Source: JARRNO01 sp037384885
GTDB taxonomy: Bacteria > Acidobacteriota > UBA4820 > DSQY01
Assembly: GCA_037384885.1 (NCBI GenBank)
Contig: JARRNO010000212.1
Span: forward strand, 1-5,566
Direction of reading: 5' to 3'
DNA: 5,566 nucleotides
The position numbers and the translations under genes were made by a program. Shown here one piece after another: positions 4,863 to 5,566 of this stretch. The notes under the pieces are model-generated. The model saw only the letters and a list, made by a program, of their open reading frames with translations. It had not been told where the DNA came from and did no database searches. Each line of letters begins with the position of its first letter. Positions within the stretch are counted from its first letter, which is position 1.

Positions 4863-5566
4863 TCAATCCAGTCCCGCTCGCTCCACAACCTGCCGGACGA
4901 GATCGTCGTCCGCCAGGTGCGGCTCCGTGATATGACCCTGGGTTCCGAGGCGCTGATTCCACAACCGCGCAGTCTGAACCGCGTTGCCGTTGCGCGCCCA
5001 GGCCCGCCGCGCTACGCCGCCCATCACGTCCCACTGAAGCCCGGAGGACACGATCTTGTCAGCGGCTTCCGATCCGTCAAGTAAAACTCCGTTCCCGCCG
5101 TTGAAACACTTCCCCGTGCCCACTCCCCCGCCGTTGGAAAGGACCACATAGGTCATCCCCCGGGCGATATTGCCCGCAAAGCACTGGTGGGCCATATCGG
5201 AGGTTAGATTGGATCCGTCATAGATATTCGCGGTCTCGCGGAAGGGCGAATCCGTGCCACCCGTATCGTGATGATCGCGCCCGATAATGACGGGACCGAT
5301 TTCACCGTTGCGGACCATCTCATTGAATTTCAGCGCGATATTGACGCGGCCTTCGGCGTCGGCGTATAGAATGCGGGCCTGCGTGCCCACGACCAGTTGG
5401 TTCGCCCCCGCGTCGCGGATCCAGTTGTAGTTGTCCCGGTCCTGCCCGCGCCTGGAGGGATCGATGCACGACATGGCGGCCCGGTCGGTCTTCTCAAGGT
5501 CGGATGCCTTCCCCGAAAGGCACACCCAGCGGAAGGGCCCGTAGCCAAAGTCGAAACAGATCGGGC
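4863..5566 (-). CDS. hutU: Urocanate hydratase (urocanase), long type, C-terminal part; 5' end outside the window
   Basis: Cytoplasmic NAD+-dependent enzyme of histidine degradation, converting urocanate to 4-imidazolone-5-propanoate. The frame is open to the right edge, so only the last 233 residues are seen, about a third of a roughly 670-residue protein. Diagnostic stretches in order are FDFGYGPFRWVCLSG, NYNWIRDAGANQLVVGTQAR, GPVIIGRDHHDTGGTDSPFR, ETANIYDGS, then SNGGGVGTGKCFNGGNGVLLDG and WDVMGGVARRAWARN. The HHD-x-GGTDSPFRET-NIYDGS wording matches the longer, animal-type urocanases rather than the ~560-residue Pseudomonas/Bacillus form, which has HLDSGSVASPNRE here. The catalytic-cysteine signature of the family lies upstream, outside the window. 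The protein ends VERAGLD with a TGA stop. Other hut genes, if clustered, would lie to the right. Truncation is due to the window edge, not a mutation. Confidence 0.96.
   Translation of the reverse strand, partial: PICFDFGYGPFRWVCLSGKASDLEKTDRAAMSCIDPSRRGQDRDNYNWIRDAGANQLVVGTQARILYADAEGRVNIALKFNEMVRNGEIGPVIIGRDHHDTGGTDSPFRETANIYDGSNLTSDMAHQCFAGNIARGMTYVVLSNGGGVGTGKCFNGGNGVLLDGSEAADKIVSSGLQWDVMGGVARRAWARNGNAVQTARLWNQRLGTQGHITEPHLADDDLVRQVVERAGLD

Noticed and set aside
5330..5548. A 72-codon minus-strand frame overlapping hutU.
   Set aside because: It is an out-of-frame, Arg/Gly/Thr-rich shadow of the urocanase coding sequence.

Overview
The window is GC-rich bacterial chromosome carrying ordinary housekeeping and envelope genes. 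I see no phage, insertion sequence, CRISPR array, tRNA or rRNA. Shine-Dalgarno sites are strong and the genes include a Sec-secreted protein and two integral membrane proteins. A Gram-negative, Desulfobacterota- or Acidobacteriota-like organism would fit, but the phylum cannot be fixed from this sequence alone.

Five of the six genes lie on the minus strand. From left to right they are: a small class I SAM-dependent methyltransferase (73-639); a family I inorganic pyrophosphatase (968-1525); a CNNM/DUF21 membrane protein with a CBS pair (1810-2895); on the plus strand, a secreted protein with two nearly identical 66-residue modules (3270-4133), ending in a textbook intrinsic terminator (4161-4197); a two-helix DUF1003 membrane protein (4221-4772); and the C-terminal third of a long-type urocanase, hutU (4863 to the right edge, 5' end outside the window).

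The genes look mostly like independent transcription units. Gaps of about 285 to 375 bases separate the methyltransferase, ppa, the CNNM gene and the secreted protein gene. The secreted protein gene and the CNNM gene diverge from a shared control region (2896-3269) with a candidate sigma-70-type promoter in each direction. Only hutU and the DUF1003 gene are close enough (90 bases, same strand, no terminator seen) to be co-transcribed. Urocanase is histidine catabolism, pyrophosphatase is central phosphate metabolism, and the CNNM protein suggests divalent-cation transport. There is no evident common pathway.

The least explained element is the secreted tandem-module protein with its roughly 180-base structured leader. 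Nothing in the window looks like a complete new multi-gene system.
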